Positions 7,873-14,830 of a stretch of 64,000 nucleotides of DNA are shown here, in pieces; the first letter of the stretch is position 1; every line of letters starts with the position of its first letter. Origin of the DNA: Saprospiraceae bacterium. GTDB lineage: Bacteria > Bacteroidota > Bacteroidia > Chitinophagales > Saprospiraceae. Position numbers and translations under genes: made by a program. A model generated the notes under the pieces. The model did not search any database and was not told the origin of the DNA. It saw only the letters and a list, made by a program, of their open reading frames with translations. The DNA is taken from the NCBI GenBank assembly GCA_019638455.1, contig JAHBTU010000001.1:387501-451500 (forward strand), written 5' to 3'.

Positions 7873-8784
7873 TTAGTTTGTGGAAAACCCCAATCTGGAT
7901 TTCTCTGTCTGATCGGAAGTCCGGTAGTAGTTTTTCCAACGTTTTTTCAGTTTTTCGCTCATGCTGTGCGCTACGTTTGGGGTCAACATATCGATGCTCA
8001 GGTGCGGGCGTTCGTCGTTGTAAATGTGGACGATTTGTGGAATGATCTTGCGCATGGTGGACTTGTCCATTTTGCCCATGTCATATAGCCACTCATCCTT
8101 CAGAATCCCGTTGACACGCTCTGCGATGGCGTTCTCCAGCGGGTCCCCGTTTTCCGTCATGCTGATCAGGATGTTGTGCTTGTTCAGCAGTTTCACATAC
8201 TTGTCAGAACAATACTGCACGCCGCGGTCCGAGTGATGGATCAAGCCGGAGCAGTCCTCTTTCATCGTTTTGAGGGCCATTTTCAGTGCCTCTACTGCAT
8301 TGTCCGCATCCAGATTGTCCGCAAGTGCAAAGCCCAGTATCTTTTTGGAGCACGCATCTGTTATCAAAAACAGGTACAGATAGCCTTCCTCGGTCTCCAA
8401 ATACGTGATGTCGCTTACCCAAAGCCGGTTGGGGCGCATGGCCTCAAAGTGCCGGATCAGGTTGGGGTATTTCCGCAGCCAATGGCTGCTGTTGGTGGTT
8501 CTTGTCCCGTTCCGGCGCCGCCTTACCAGCAGCCCGTTGTCCCGAAGCATGTCAAAAAGCGCATCGCGGCCTATCTCGATCCCTCTTTCTTCCAACTTCA
8601 CCACGAGTTTCCTACAGCCTATCCGAGGTTGCCGTTTGCGGATGCTGCGAACCTCGCTCAGGACAAGGTGCTCCTCCAGCGCCCGTTCATATATGACCTG
8701 TTGCCTTTGGTAAAAGGCTTGGCGACTCTTGTCAAACAACCCGCACAAGTGCCCCAGCGGTACTTGTGGATGCAGGTCCTTCAT
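7873..8784 (-). CDS. IS3-family transposase OrfB (DDE integrase core)
   Basis: A 303-residue protein with the helix-turn-helix/HTH_21-like region at about residues 45-90, then the rve-type catalytic core. The first Asp is in WVSDITYLE, the second in IHHSDRGVQY, and the Glu in NAIAERVNGILKDEW. It begins at the ATG of an ATGA overlap with orfA. An A-rich stretch (CCCAAAAAATGA) at the junction would allow -1 slippage to make an OrfAB fusion, as is usual for the family. Confidence 0.93.
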   Translation of the reverse strand: MKDLHPQVPLGHLCGLFDKSRQAFYQRQQVIYERALEEHLVLSEVRSIRKRQPRIGCRKLVVKLEERGIEIGRDALFDMLRDNGLLVRRRRNGTRTTNSSHWLRKYPNLIRHFEAMRPNRLWVSDITYLETEEGYLYLFLITDACSKKILGFALADNLDADNAVEALKMALKTMKEDCSGLIHHSDRGVQYCSDKYVKLLNKHNILISMTENGDPLENAIAERVNGILKDEWLYDMGKMDKSTMRKIIPQIVHIYNDERPHLSIDMLTPNVAHSMSEKLKKRWKNYYRTSDQTEKSRLGFSTN

Positions 8785-9131
8785 TTTTTGGGCTGTTTGA
8801 CACCAAACTTTTTTTCGATCGGGATGTCAAACTCCTCCTCCGCTATCTTGACCATCAATTGATAAGCCTCTCTGCGAAGGCGCTCATCCGCCAACTCCCG
8901 TCGCAATAGGGCCAACTCGGCCTTTAGTTCGGCCACTTCTTCGCTGTCTTTTCTTTTTGTTGACATGGGTACGAGTTCTTCCGTCGCAAATTTATCAATC
9001 CACCTGGATATCGTCATACTTCCGCCTATCCGGTATTTCCGACGATAGTACTCCAGGCTCTCTTCGCCTGACAAAACCTCGTTTACTACCCGCTTTTTGA
9101 ATTGATCCGAGTAATGGTTTGCTTTTTTCAT
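8781..9131 (-). CDS. IS3-family transposase OrfA (HTH)
   Basis: A 116-residue DNA-binding protein. The N-terminal half is a transposase helix-turn-helix (YSDQFKKRVVNEVLSGEES, then SMTISRWIDKF). The C-terminal half is a leucine-rich coiled coil (about residues 62-95) that normally mediates multimerisation in OrfA/OrfAB. It ends in the 4-bp overlap with orfB. Confidence 0.9.
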   Translation of the reverse strand: MKKANHYSDQFKKRVVNEVLSGEESLEYYRRKYRIGGSMTISRWIDKFATEELVPMSTKRKDSEEVAELKAELALLRRELADERLRREAYQLMVKIAEEEFDIPIEKKFGVKQPKK

Positions 9132-9184
9132 CTTTGTCCTGTTTTTAGTTTACTTTTTGTGTAAACCTATTTTAGGACAAGTCA

Positions 9185-9242
9185 CCTCTACCCTCCACCC
9201 TCTACCCTCTACCCTCCACCCTCCACCCTCCACCCTCTACCC
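9185..9242. repeat. 7-bp unit array, continuation right of IS3
   Basis: CCTCTAC and CCTCCAC units in the same orientation as 7733-7843, so one array has been split by the IS. It ends 1 bp before the stop codon of the subunit-3 gene. Confidence 0.9.
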
Positions 9243-9243
9243 T

Positions 9244-9786
9244 TTAAAACACCGGTGTCCAAGCCTTTGTATTTTCATTGATGAGCATATCGGGAATCCA
9301 GCCGCCGGGGATGGGGTCGTAGTTCAGCGCCTGCGTTGCGCCGATTTCTGAGGTAAAATAGCCGCTGATTGTCAGCCCTTTGAGTTGTCGCCAGAAAGAG
9401 TCCCCGTTTTTTTGCTCGGCTTCCAGCATTTGGAAAAATGCCATGCGTTCGGCGGCGGAGCAGTCCGCGAACGACCTGCTATGCTGGGCGATGCATCGTT
9501 TTTCGGTCGCTTCCAGACCGCTCCAGAAGGCAGGGCGGCGGTCGGGCGGAAAACAATTTTCCACGATGACCGCAATGTATTCATGGACTTTGGCGGCTTT
9601 TGCCCCGGGCGTGTCGGTATCGGGCAGGATGGTATCGGCCATTTCTGCCAACAGCACGAGACGGTCGGCGGGTTGTCGCGACAGGGTGGGGTAGGGGTCG
9701 GCCATTGCCTTGGCGATGAGTTCTGGGGCGATGGTGATGCTGCCGATGATGAGGGCGGCTTTTTTTAATGCTTCGCGTCGTTGCAT
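9244..9786 (-). CDS. Gluconate 2-dehydrogenase subunit 3 family protein
   Basis: A 180-residue exported protein. It starts with a twin-arginine-like leader (MQRREALKKAALIIGS, hydrophobic to about residue 25). The conserved LAEMADTILPDTDTPGAKAAKVHEYI block of the family follows near residues 45-72. This subunit accompanies GMC flavoproteins and helps their export. ATG 9786 was chosen because it places the RR leader at the N-terminus; the frame extends to 9843 without support. Its expected partner is the GMC gene at 5338-7023, which would have been directly downstream before the arrays, the four-helix gene and the IS3 element came between. Confidence 0.85.
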   Translation of the reverse strand: MQRREALKKAALIIGSITIAPELIAKAMADPYPTLSRQPADRLVLLAEMADTILPDTDTPGAKAAKVHEYIAVIVENCFPPDRRPAFWSGLEATEKRCIAQHSRSFADCSAAERMAFFQMLEAEQKNGDSFWRQLKGLTISGYFTSEIGATQALNYDPIPGGWIPDMLINENTKAWTPVF

Positions 9787-9870
9787 GGAGAAAGTTGTTT
9801 GGCAAAAAAAGAACGAAGCAAAAGTAGTTTTCGCAAAATGCACACCAAGCGTTGTTCGACTTTTTTCACT

Positions 9871-10098
9871 TTATTTTTTCCAAACAGTTCGCCAAATGCA
9901 CGTTAAGCCAAGTATGCCGCCTGTTGCCAATCCGATGAAACTATATCGCTCTGAGATGTTTTGGAAAAACCACTGCGTGAAGTACAAACTCGGTATGCTA
10001 ATCTGAAAACCGATGCAGGTGCTGATGGCTGTGGCGCAGTATTCAGGAATGGCGTTTTGTGCTACCAACGCCGAGAATTGTGGCGAATCGGGCACCAC
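9871..10098 (-). pseudogene. C-terminal remnant of a major facilitator superfamily transporter
   Basis: The reading frame (75 residues) begins DSPQFSALVAQNAIPEYCATA after two residues, then shows two hydrophobic helices. This matches the last part of MFS permeases, where DSPQFSALVAQ is a typical segment before the final helices. The preceding ~10 helices are absent: immediately upstream is the hairpin at 10101-10143 and then mutS. I read it as a decayed fragment. Otherwise 9787-10140 shows nothing further. Confidence 0.55.
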
Positions 10099-10100
10099 AG

Positions 10101-10143
10101 TAACGCCAACTTTCAGTTGGTCGCCAACTGAAAGTTGGCGTTA
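10101..10143. repeat. Perfect 20-bp inverted repeat over the mutS stop codon
   Basis: TAACGCCAACTTTCAGTTGG (10101-10120) and its exact complement (10124-10143) are separated by 3 nt. The right arm includes the mutS stop codon (10141-10143). The arm CGCCAAC/GTTGGCGTTA recurs as a smaller palindrome inside mutS at 10368. There is no T-run, so it looks more like a REP-type palindrome than a terminator. Confidence 0.75.
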
Positions 10144-12837
10144 CTTCTTCGCCGCAATCTTCACCAACTCGTTCAACTTCCAAAGCGCGTCCATCGGGGT
10201 CATCGTGTTCAGGTCTAGCGCGAGCAGTTCTTCTTTGATTTTCATCGTGTAGTCGTCCACGTCGAAGATGTGGAGTTGGAGGGTCGGTTGGATGTTTTTG
10301 ACTTTTTTGCGCATTTCGGCTTGGGATTCTGCTTTTTGCTTTGGGAGGCTGCTTTCTGTAGCGGATTCGCCAACCGGAAGGTTGGCGTTACTTTCTATTT
10401 GTTTGTCCTCCAACGTTTTCAAAATCTCGTTCGCTCGCTCCACAATCGTCTGTGGCATACCTGCCATACGCGCGACGTGGATGCCGAACGAGTGGTTGGA
10501 GCCGCCGGGTACGAGTTTGCGCAAGAAAATGACCTTTTGGCCGACTTCCTTGGTGCTGACATGAAAGTTGTGGGTGCGCTCGTGGGTTTCGGCGAGTTCG
10601 TTGAGTTCGTGGTAATGGGTGGCGAAGAGTGTTTTGGGCCGGGCGCGCTCGTTGTCGTGGAGGTATTCGGCGAGGCTCCACGCGATGCTGATGCCGTCGT
10701 AGGTTGAGGTGCCGCGCCCGATTTCGTCGAGCAGGATGAGCGAGCGGTCGCTGATGTTGTTCATGATGAGCGCCGTTTCGTTCATCTCGACCATGAATGT
10801 GCTCTCGCCGCCGCTGATGTTGTCGCTCGCGCCGACGCGGGTGAACACCTTGTCCACCAAGCCGATGCGGGCGCTTTGGGCTGGCACGAAACTGCCCATT
10901 TGCGCCAGCAGGACGATGAGCGCCGTTTGGCGGAGCAGGGCGGATTTGCCCGACATGTTGGGGCCGGTGATGAGGATGATTTGCACTGTTTCGTTGTCGA
11001 GATACACGTCGTTGGGGACGTAGGTTTCCCCGATGGGCAGTTGCGTCTCGATGACGGGGTGGCGGCCTTCGCGGATGTCGAGCACGGTGCTGTCGTCGAG
11101 TTCGGGGCGGATGTAGTTGTTTTTGGTGGCGACTTTGGCGAAGGAGAGGAGGCAGTCGAGCCGTGCGATGAGGTGCGCGTTGTGCTGAATGGGCTGGATG
11201 TACTGTCCGATTTCTTCCACGAGGGCGCGGAAGAGCCGTTCTTCGAGTTCCAGAATTTTTTCCTCCGCGCCCAAGATTTTGGCCTCCAAGATTTTGAGCT
11301 CTTCCGTGATGTAGCGTTCGCCGTTGGCGATGGTCTGCTTGCGCGTCCATTCGGGCGGCACTTGGTCTTTCCATTTGGAGGTGACCTCGATGTAGTAGCC
11401 GAACACGTTGTTGAACGCGATTTTCAAACTGGGGATGCCCGTGCGCTCGATTTCGCGTTGTTGGATTTCGAGCAACAACTCGCGGCTGTTGCGCACGACG
11501 TGGCGCAAGTCGTCCAATTCGGCGCTACAGCCATCGGCCATCGCGCCGCCTTTGCGAATGTCGGCGGGCGGGTCGGGCGCTATGTCTTTTTCGATGCGTT
11601 CGCGCAGGGTCAGGCAGGGGTTCAGGCCTTCGCCTAATTTTCGCAAGGCTTGATGGTTGGTCAGCAAAAGTTGCGTTTTCAGATGCTCGATGGCGAGCAA
11701 TGCCCGCCTCAACTGCATCGCCTCGCGGGGATTGATTTTGCCCACTGCCGTTTTGCTCATCAGTCGCTCCAAATCGCCGATGTGCCGAATGTGCGGCTCT
11801 ATTTCGTTGGCAAAGTCCTGATTTTCAACAAAAAAAGACACTACGTCGTGCCGCTCCTGAATTTGCACGAGACTGGTGAGCGGCAGCAACACCCATTTTT
11901 TCAAGAGCCTTGCGCCCATCGGCGACACGGTTTTGTCCAGCACTTGGAGGAGTGAGGTGCCTTGCTCGTGGTTGCTGCTCACGAGCTCGAGGTTGCGTAT
12001 GGTAAATCGGTCGAGCCAGACGTACCGTTCAGTTTGCAGGCGGCTGAGGGAGGTGATGTGCGCCAGCCGAGTGTTTTCCATGGCGGCGAGGTAGTGCAGG
12101 GCTGCGCCGGCTGCCGTTTGGCCGAGGTCGAGTTCATCCACGCCGAAGCCTTTGAGACTTTGGGTCTGGAAATGTTGGAGCAATTTTTCGCGGGCAAAGT
12201 CGCGGGTGAAAATCCAGTCTTCGAGGGTGTTGGTGTAGAACTTGTCGCCGTACTGCGCCATAAATTCTTTCATGCGGCTTTTGGGCAACACGATTTCGGC
12301 GGGTTTGAAACTTTGCAGCAGTTTGTCCATGCTCGCTGCGTCGCCTTCACTCACGAAAAATTCGCCAGTGGAAATATCGAGAAATGCCGCGCCGAATTGC
12401 TCGTGTGGCCCCCACGTCAAGGTCGCCAGGAAGTTGTTGGCGTTGTGGTCGAGCAAGGCATCATCGGTGGTGACGCCGGGTGTCACCACTTCTGTCACGG
12501 AGCGGCGCACCACTCTGCCCGGCACGGGTTTTTCCATTTGCTCACATATCGCCACGCGATAGCCCGCCCGCACGAGGCGCGGCAGGTACATATCCATCGC
12601 GTGATAGGGGAATCCCGCCAGTTCGATGTCGGAGCCACCGTTGTTGCGGCTGGTGAGCGTGATGCCGAGGGCGCGGCTGGCCTTCACCGCATCCTCGCCG
12701 AAAGTCTCGTAAAAGTCGCCTACGCGAAACAGCAAAATGGCATCGGGATATTTGGTTTTCACCTGCACATATTGCTGCATGAGGGGCGTGGTGGGGGTGC
12801 CTGTGGTGGTGGTTCCGTCTTTTTTCGTTCGTGCCAT
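10141..12837 (-). CDS. mutS: DNA mismatch repair protein MutS
   Basis: An 898-residue MutS of full length. The mismatch-recognition motif is in LLFRVGDFYETFGEDA (Phe-Tyr-Glu near residue 40). The clamp and core region follows. The ATPase has Walker A ITGPNMSGKSALLRQ (about 617-631), Walker B LILLDEIGRGTSTYDG (about 692-707) and a late FATHYHELNEL. It binds mismatches and recruits MutL. ATG 12837 (MARTKK) was preferred to the upstream in-frame ATG at 12882 because the family N-terminus begins just after it. The linker near residues 815-823 is encoded by a palindrome (see 10368), and the gene ends inside a hairpin. It is divergent from the TerB-like gene. Confidence 0.96.
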   Translation of the reverse strand: MARTKKDGTTTTGTPTTPLMQQYVQVKTKYPDAILLFRVGDFYETFGEDAVKASRALGITLTSRNNGGSDIELAGFPYHAMDMYLPRLVRAGYRVAICEQMEKPVPGRVVRRSVTEVVTPGVTTDDALLDHNANNFLATLTWGPHEQFGAAFLDISTGEFFVSEGDAASMDKLLQSFKPAEIVLPKSRMKEFMAQYGDKFYTNTLEDWIFTRDFAREKLLQHFQTQSLKGFGVDELDLGQTAAGAALHYLAAMENTRLAHITSLSRLQTERYVWLDRFTIRNLELVSSNHEQGTSLLQVLDKTVSPMGARLLKKWVLLPLTSLVQIQERHDVVSFFVENQDFANEIEPHIRHIGDLERLMSKTAVGKINPREAMQLRRALLAIEHLKTQLLLTNHQALRKLGEGLNPCLTLRERIEKDIAPDPPADIRKGGAMADGCSAELDDLRHVVRNSRELLLEIQQREIERTGIPSLKIAFNNVFGYYIEVTSKWKDQVPPEWTRKQTIANGERYITEELKILEAKILGAEEKILELEERLFRALVEEIGQYIQPIQHNAHLIARLDCLLSFAKVATKNNYIRPELDDSTVLDIREGRHPVIETQLPIGETYVPNDVYLDNETVQIILITGPNMSGKSALLRQTALIVLLAQMGSFVPAQSARIGLVDKVFTRVGASDNISGGESTFMVEMNETALIMNNISDRSLILLDEIGRGTSTYDGISIAWSLAEYLHDNERARPKTLFATHYHELNELAETHERTHNFHVSTKEVGQKVIFLRKLVPGGSNHSFGIHVARMAGMPQTIVERANEILKTLEDKQIESNANLPVGESATESSLPKQKAESQAEMRKKVKNIQPTLQLHIFDVDDYTMKIKEELLALDLNTMTPMDALWKLNELVKIAAKK
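10368..10387. repeat. Small palindrome inside the mutS C-terminal linker
   Basis: CGCCAACCGGAAGGTTGGCG, an 8-bp stem with a 4-nt loop, followed by TTAC. It is the same arm sequence as the hairpin at 10101-10143. It encodes part of the variable linker of MutS, where insertion would be tolerated. Confidence 0.65.
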
Positions 12838-12946
12838 GAGGATAGTCGTTGTGCTCGCAGGGTCAGCGCGAGTAGGGGGCAACTAAGGTGGGGGGTAAAA
12901 TTAGGGTGGGGCAAGCAACCCCGCTTTTTTTTCTTTCCACAAAGCG

Positions 12947-12974
12947 TTGGTCTTGCTGCTTTGGGATAATTTTG
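12947..12974 (+). promoter_or_regulatory. Candidate promoter for the TerB-like gene
   Basis: TTG (12947-12949), a 17-nt spacer, then TAATTTTG (12967-12974), an exact match to the Bacteroidota -7 consensus TAnnTTTG. It would start transcription about 40 nt upstream of the ATG at 13021. Confidence 0.45.
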
Positions 12975-13020
12975 CCACCGCAAAAAGTCTATTTTCAAAA
13001 TATCAGGCTGCACTCCTCTC

Positions 13021-13542
13021 ATGTGGACCATTATCCAAGGTTTCAATCATCTTCAAAGAGAAGAAATAGACGCGCTGGTGGAAGCGCCCGCACTCATCAC
13101 CGTCCTCGTCGGCATGGCCGACGGGCATCTCGACGGCGAGGAACGCACATGGTCGGAGCGGCTGTTGCGTTCGCGCACCTACAACAATCCACTGGAACTG
13201 AATGAGTTCTATCGCGTGGTCGTGGAAGGTTTTTGGGCGCGGGTGCAGAGCGAAATCACCCATTTGCCAACTGACGCGGAGGTCCGCAACCGGGAAATCG
13301 AGAAACGATTGGCACGCCTCAATCCTATCTTGGCAAAATTAGACATTGAATTGGCTGCAGACCTCTATAAAGGCTTCGTGGGGTTGGCACACGAGACGGC
13401 GAAGGCTTCGGGCGGGTTTTTGCGCATAGGAGCCATCAGCCCGGAGGAAAAAAAGTGGGTTGGGCTGCCCATGCTGACGCCGATAGTGGCACCGAAAAAG
13501 CCGGGGGAAGAAACCGATGTGGAAGAGACTGATGAATGGTAA
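13021..13542 (+). CDS. TerB-like conserved hypothetical protein
   Basis: A 173-residue soluble protein. The N-terminal half (ALITVLVGMADGHLDGEERTWSERLL, residues 24-49) resembles the all-helical TerB/tellurite-resistance-type fold, in which an Asp-Gly-x-x-x-x-Glu-Glu segment recurs. The C-terminal part (ETAKASGGFLRIGAISPEEKKWVGLPMLTPI) looks like the second half of the same fold. The tail is acidic. No catalytic role can be assigned. It is divergent from mutS and convergent with folP, with only 6 bp to the folP stop. Confidence 0.75.
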   Translation: MWTIIQGFNHLQREEIDALVEAPALITVLVGMADGHLDGEERTWSERLLRSRTYNNPLELNEFYRVVVEGFWARVQSEITHLPTDAEVRNREIEKRLARLNPILAKLDIELAADLYKGFVGLAHETAKASGGFLRIGAISPEEKKWVGLPMLTPIVAPKKPGEETDVEETDEW

Positions 13543-13548
13543 TTATGG

Positions 13549-14394
13549 TCACCCACCAGTTTGCTCCAACTGCTCCCATAGACGCACCACCTCCATGGCT
13601 TCTTTCACGTCGTGTGCCCGCAAGATGTTGGCACCTTGTTGCAAGGCAACAACATGGAGGGCGGTTGTGCCATTCAGCGCGTGTTCGGGGATGACTTTCA
13701 ATACCTTGCAAATCATGGACTTGCGCGAAATACCAGCCAGCACGGGTAGGCCCGTCGTGTTGCCAAAAACATGCAGATGCTTCAGCAATTGATAATTGTG
13801 CTCCACCGTTTTGCCAAAGCCAAAGCCGGGGTCGAGCACAATGTCCTTCACGCCCATGGCTCGCAATCGCGCTATTTTTTGAATAAAATAATCCAGCACT
13901 TCGAGTGTCACATCGTCGTAGTGCGGGGCTTGTTGCATGGTGGCGGGGGTGCCTTGTATGTGCATCAAAATGTAGGGTACTTCCAAACGAGCGACGGTTT
14001 CAAACATTTGTTCGTCGAACTGTCCGCCCGAAATGTCATTCACGATGGAAGCGCCTGCCGCCACCGCCGCTTGCGCCACGCCTGCCCGCCATGTATCTGC
14101 CGAAACGATGGTTTTCGGAAAATGCCGCTGAATGGCCTCAACCACTGGCACTACTCTTTCAAGTTCCTCTTTTTCAGACACTTCCGCTGCGCCAGGTCTC
14201 GACGATGCGCCGCCCACGTCGAGAATGGCTGCCCCCTCGGAAAGCATTTTTTCAGCCTGCCGCAAAGCCGCGTCCACTCCTGCGAATTTTCCCCCGTCGA
14301 AAAACGAATCGGGCGTGACGTTCAGGATGCCCATGACGACGGGGCGCGAAAGGTCGAGCAGTTGGCCGCGACATTGGAGGGTCGTTTGTTTCAC
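13549..14394 (-). CDS. folP: Dihydropteroate synthase
   Basis: A TIM-barrel enzyme joining p-aminobenzoate to the pterin diphosphate in folate synthesis. Family motifs in order: PVVMGILNVTPDSFFDGG, ILDVGGASSRPGA, IVSADTW, IVNDISGG, YILMHIQGTPATMQ, DIVLDPGFGFGKT, VLAGISRKSM and LRAHDVKEA. The start is uncertain. The longest frame opens at ATG 14478, but its first ~28 residues lie in an inserted array element. GTG 14394 (VKQTTLQCRGQLLDLSRP) gives the normal family N-terminus and is adopted here. The gene lies downstream of the GH16 gene on the same strand, and before the insertion its start would have been a few nucleotides after the GH16 stop. Confidence 0.92.
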   Translation of the reverse strand: MKQTTLQCRGQLLDLSRPVVMGILNVTPDSFFDGGKFAGVDAALRQAEKMLSEGAAILDVGGASSRPGAAEVSEKEELERVVPVVEAIQRHFPKTIVSADTWRAGVAQAAVAAGASIVNDISGGQFDEQMFETVARLEVPYILMHIQGTPATMQQAPHYDDVTLEVLDYFIQKIARLRAMGVKDIVLDPGFGFGKTVEHNYQLLKHLHVFGNTTGLPVLAGISRKSMICKVLKVIPEHALNGTTALHVVALQQGANILRAHDVKEAMEVVRLWEQLEQTGG

Positions 14395-14411
14395 GAGAAT
14401 TACTTGATTTT

Positions 14412-14830
14412 GTAAAAACTTAGGTAGAGGGTTGAGGGTAGAAGGCTGAGGGCTGAGAGACTTGCTTTTGGGGCGCATGCTGTTTCAATGGGGATGGAAT
14501 CAGCCTTCTACCTTCCACCCTCTACCTTCCACCCTCTACCTTCCACCCTCTACCCTCTACCCTCTACCTTCCACCCTCCACCCTCTACCCTCTACCTTCC
14601 ACCCTCTACCTTCCACCCTCTACCTTCCGCCCTCTACCCTCTACCTTCCACCCTCTACCCTCCACCCTCCACCCTCTACCCTCCACCCTCTACCCTCCAC
14701 CCTCCACCCTCCACCCTCTACCCTCCACCCTCCACCCTCCACCCTCTACCTTCCACCCTCTACCTTCCACCCTCTACCTTCCACCCTCTACCCTCTACCC
14801 TCTACCCTCCACCCTCCACCTAAGTTTTTA
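14412..14830. mobile_element. Inverted-terminus element carrying 7-bp arrays in both orientations
   Basis: The ends are TAAAAACTTAGG (14413-14424) and CCTAAGTTTTTA (14819-14830), exact inverted repeats. Directly outside lies CTTGATTTT on both sides (14403-14411 and 14831-14839), with only a single G intervening on the left; this looks like a 9-bp target duplication. Inside are a short purine-rich array (14425-14457), a 46-bp core, and a long pyrimidine-rich array (14504-14818). No protein-coding gene is inside. Similar termini occur at 44320-44490 and 47387-47548. Mobility is inferred, not shown. Confidence 0.6.
14504..14822. repeat. Long 7-bp unit array (CCTCTAC, CCTCCAC, CTTCCAC variants)
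   Basis: About 45 units of 7 bp with two variable positions, giving an irregular series of CCTCTAC, CCTCCAC and CTTCCAC, occasionally CTTCTAC. It is open in several frames (Pro-Ser-Thr-Leu-rich), which produces long false ORFs on the plus strand. Confidence 0.92.

Larger units (their letters stand above)
7844..9184 (-). mobile_element. IS3-family insertion sequence (1341 bp)
   Basis: The left end TGACCCGTCCTAAAA (7844) and the right end, read inward on the minus strand, TGACTTGTCCTAAAA form imperfect inverted repeats beginning with TG, as in IS3 elements. Inside are orfA and orfB with the typical overlap. CCTC flanks both ends (7840-7843 and 9185-9188), a probable 4-bp target duplication, although the surrounding repeat makes this less certain. 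The target is a 7-bp minisatellite. Both ORFs look intact, so the element may be active. Confidence 0.88.

Noticed and set aside
10388..11374. 328-codon minus-strand frame within mutS
   Set aside because: It is a second frame of the same strand, extremely Arg/His/Pro-rich, overlapping the certain MutS ATPase.
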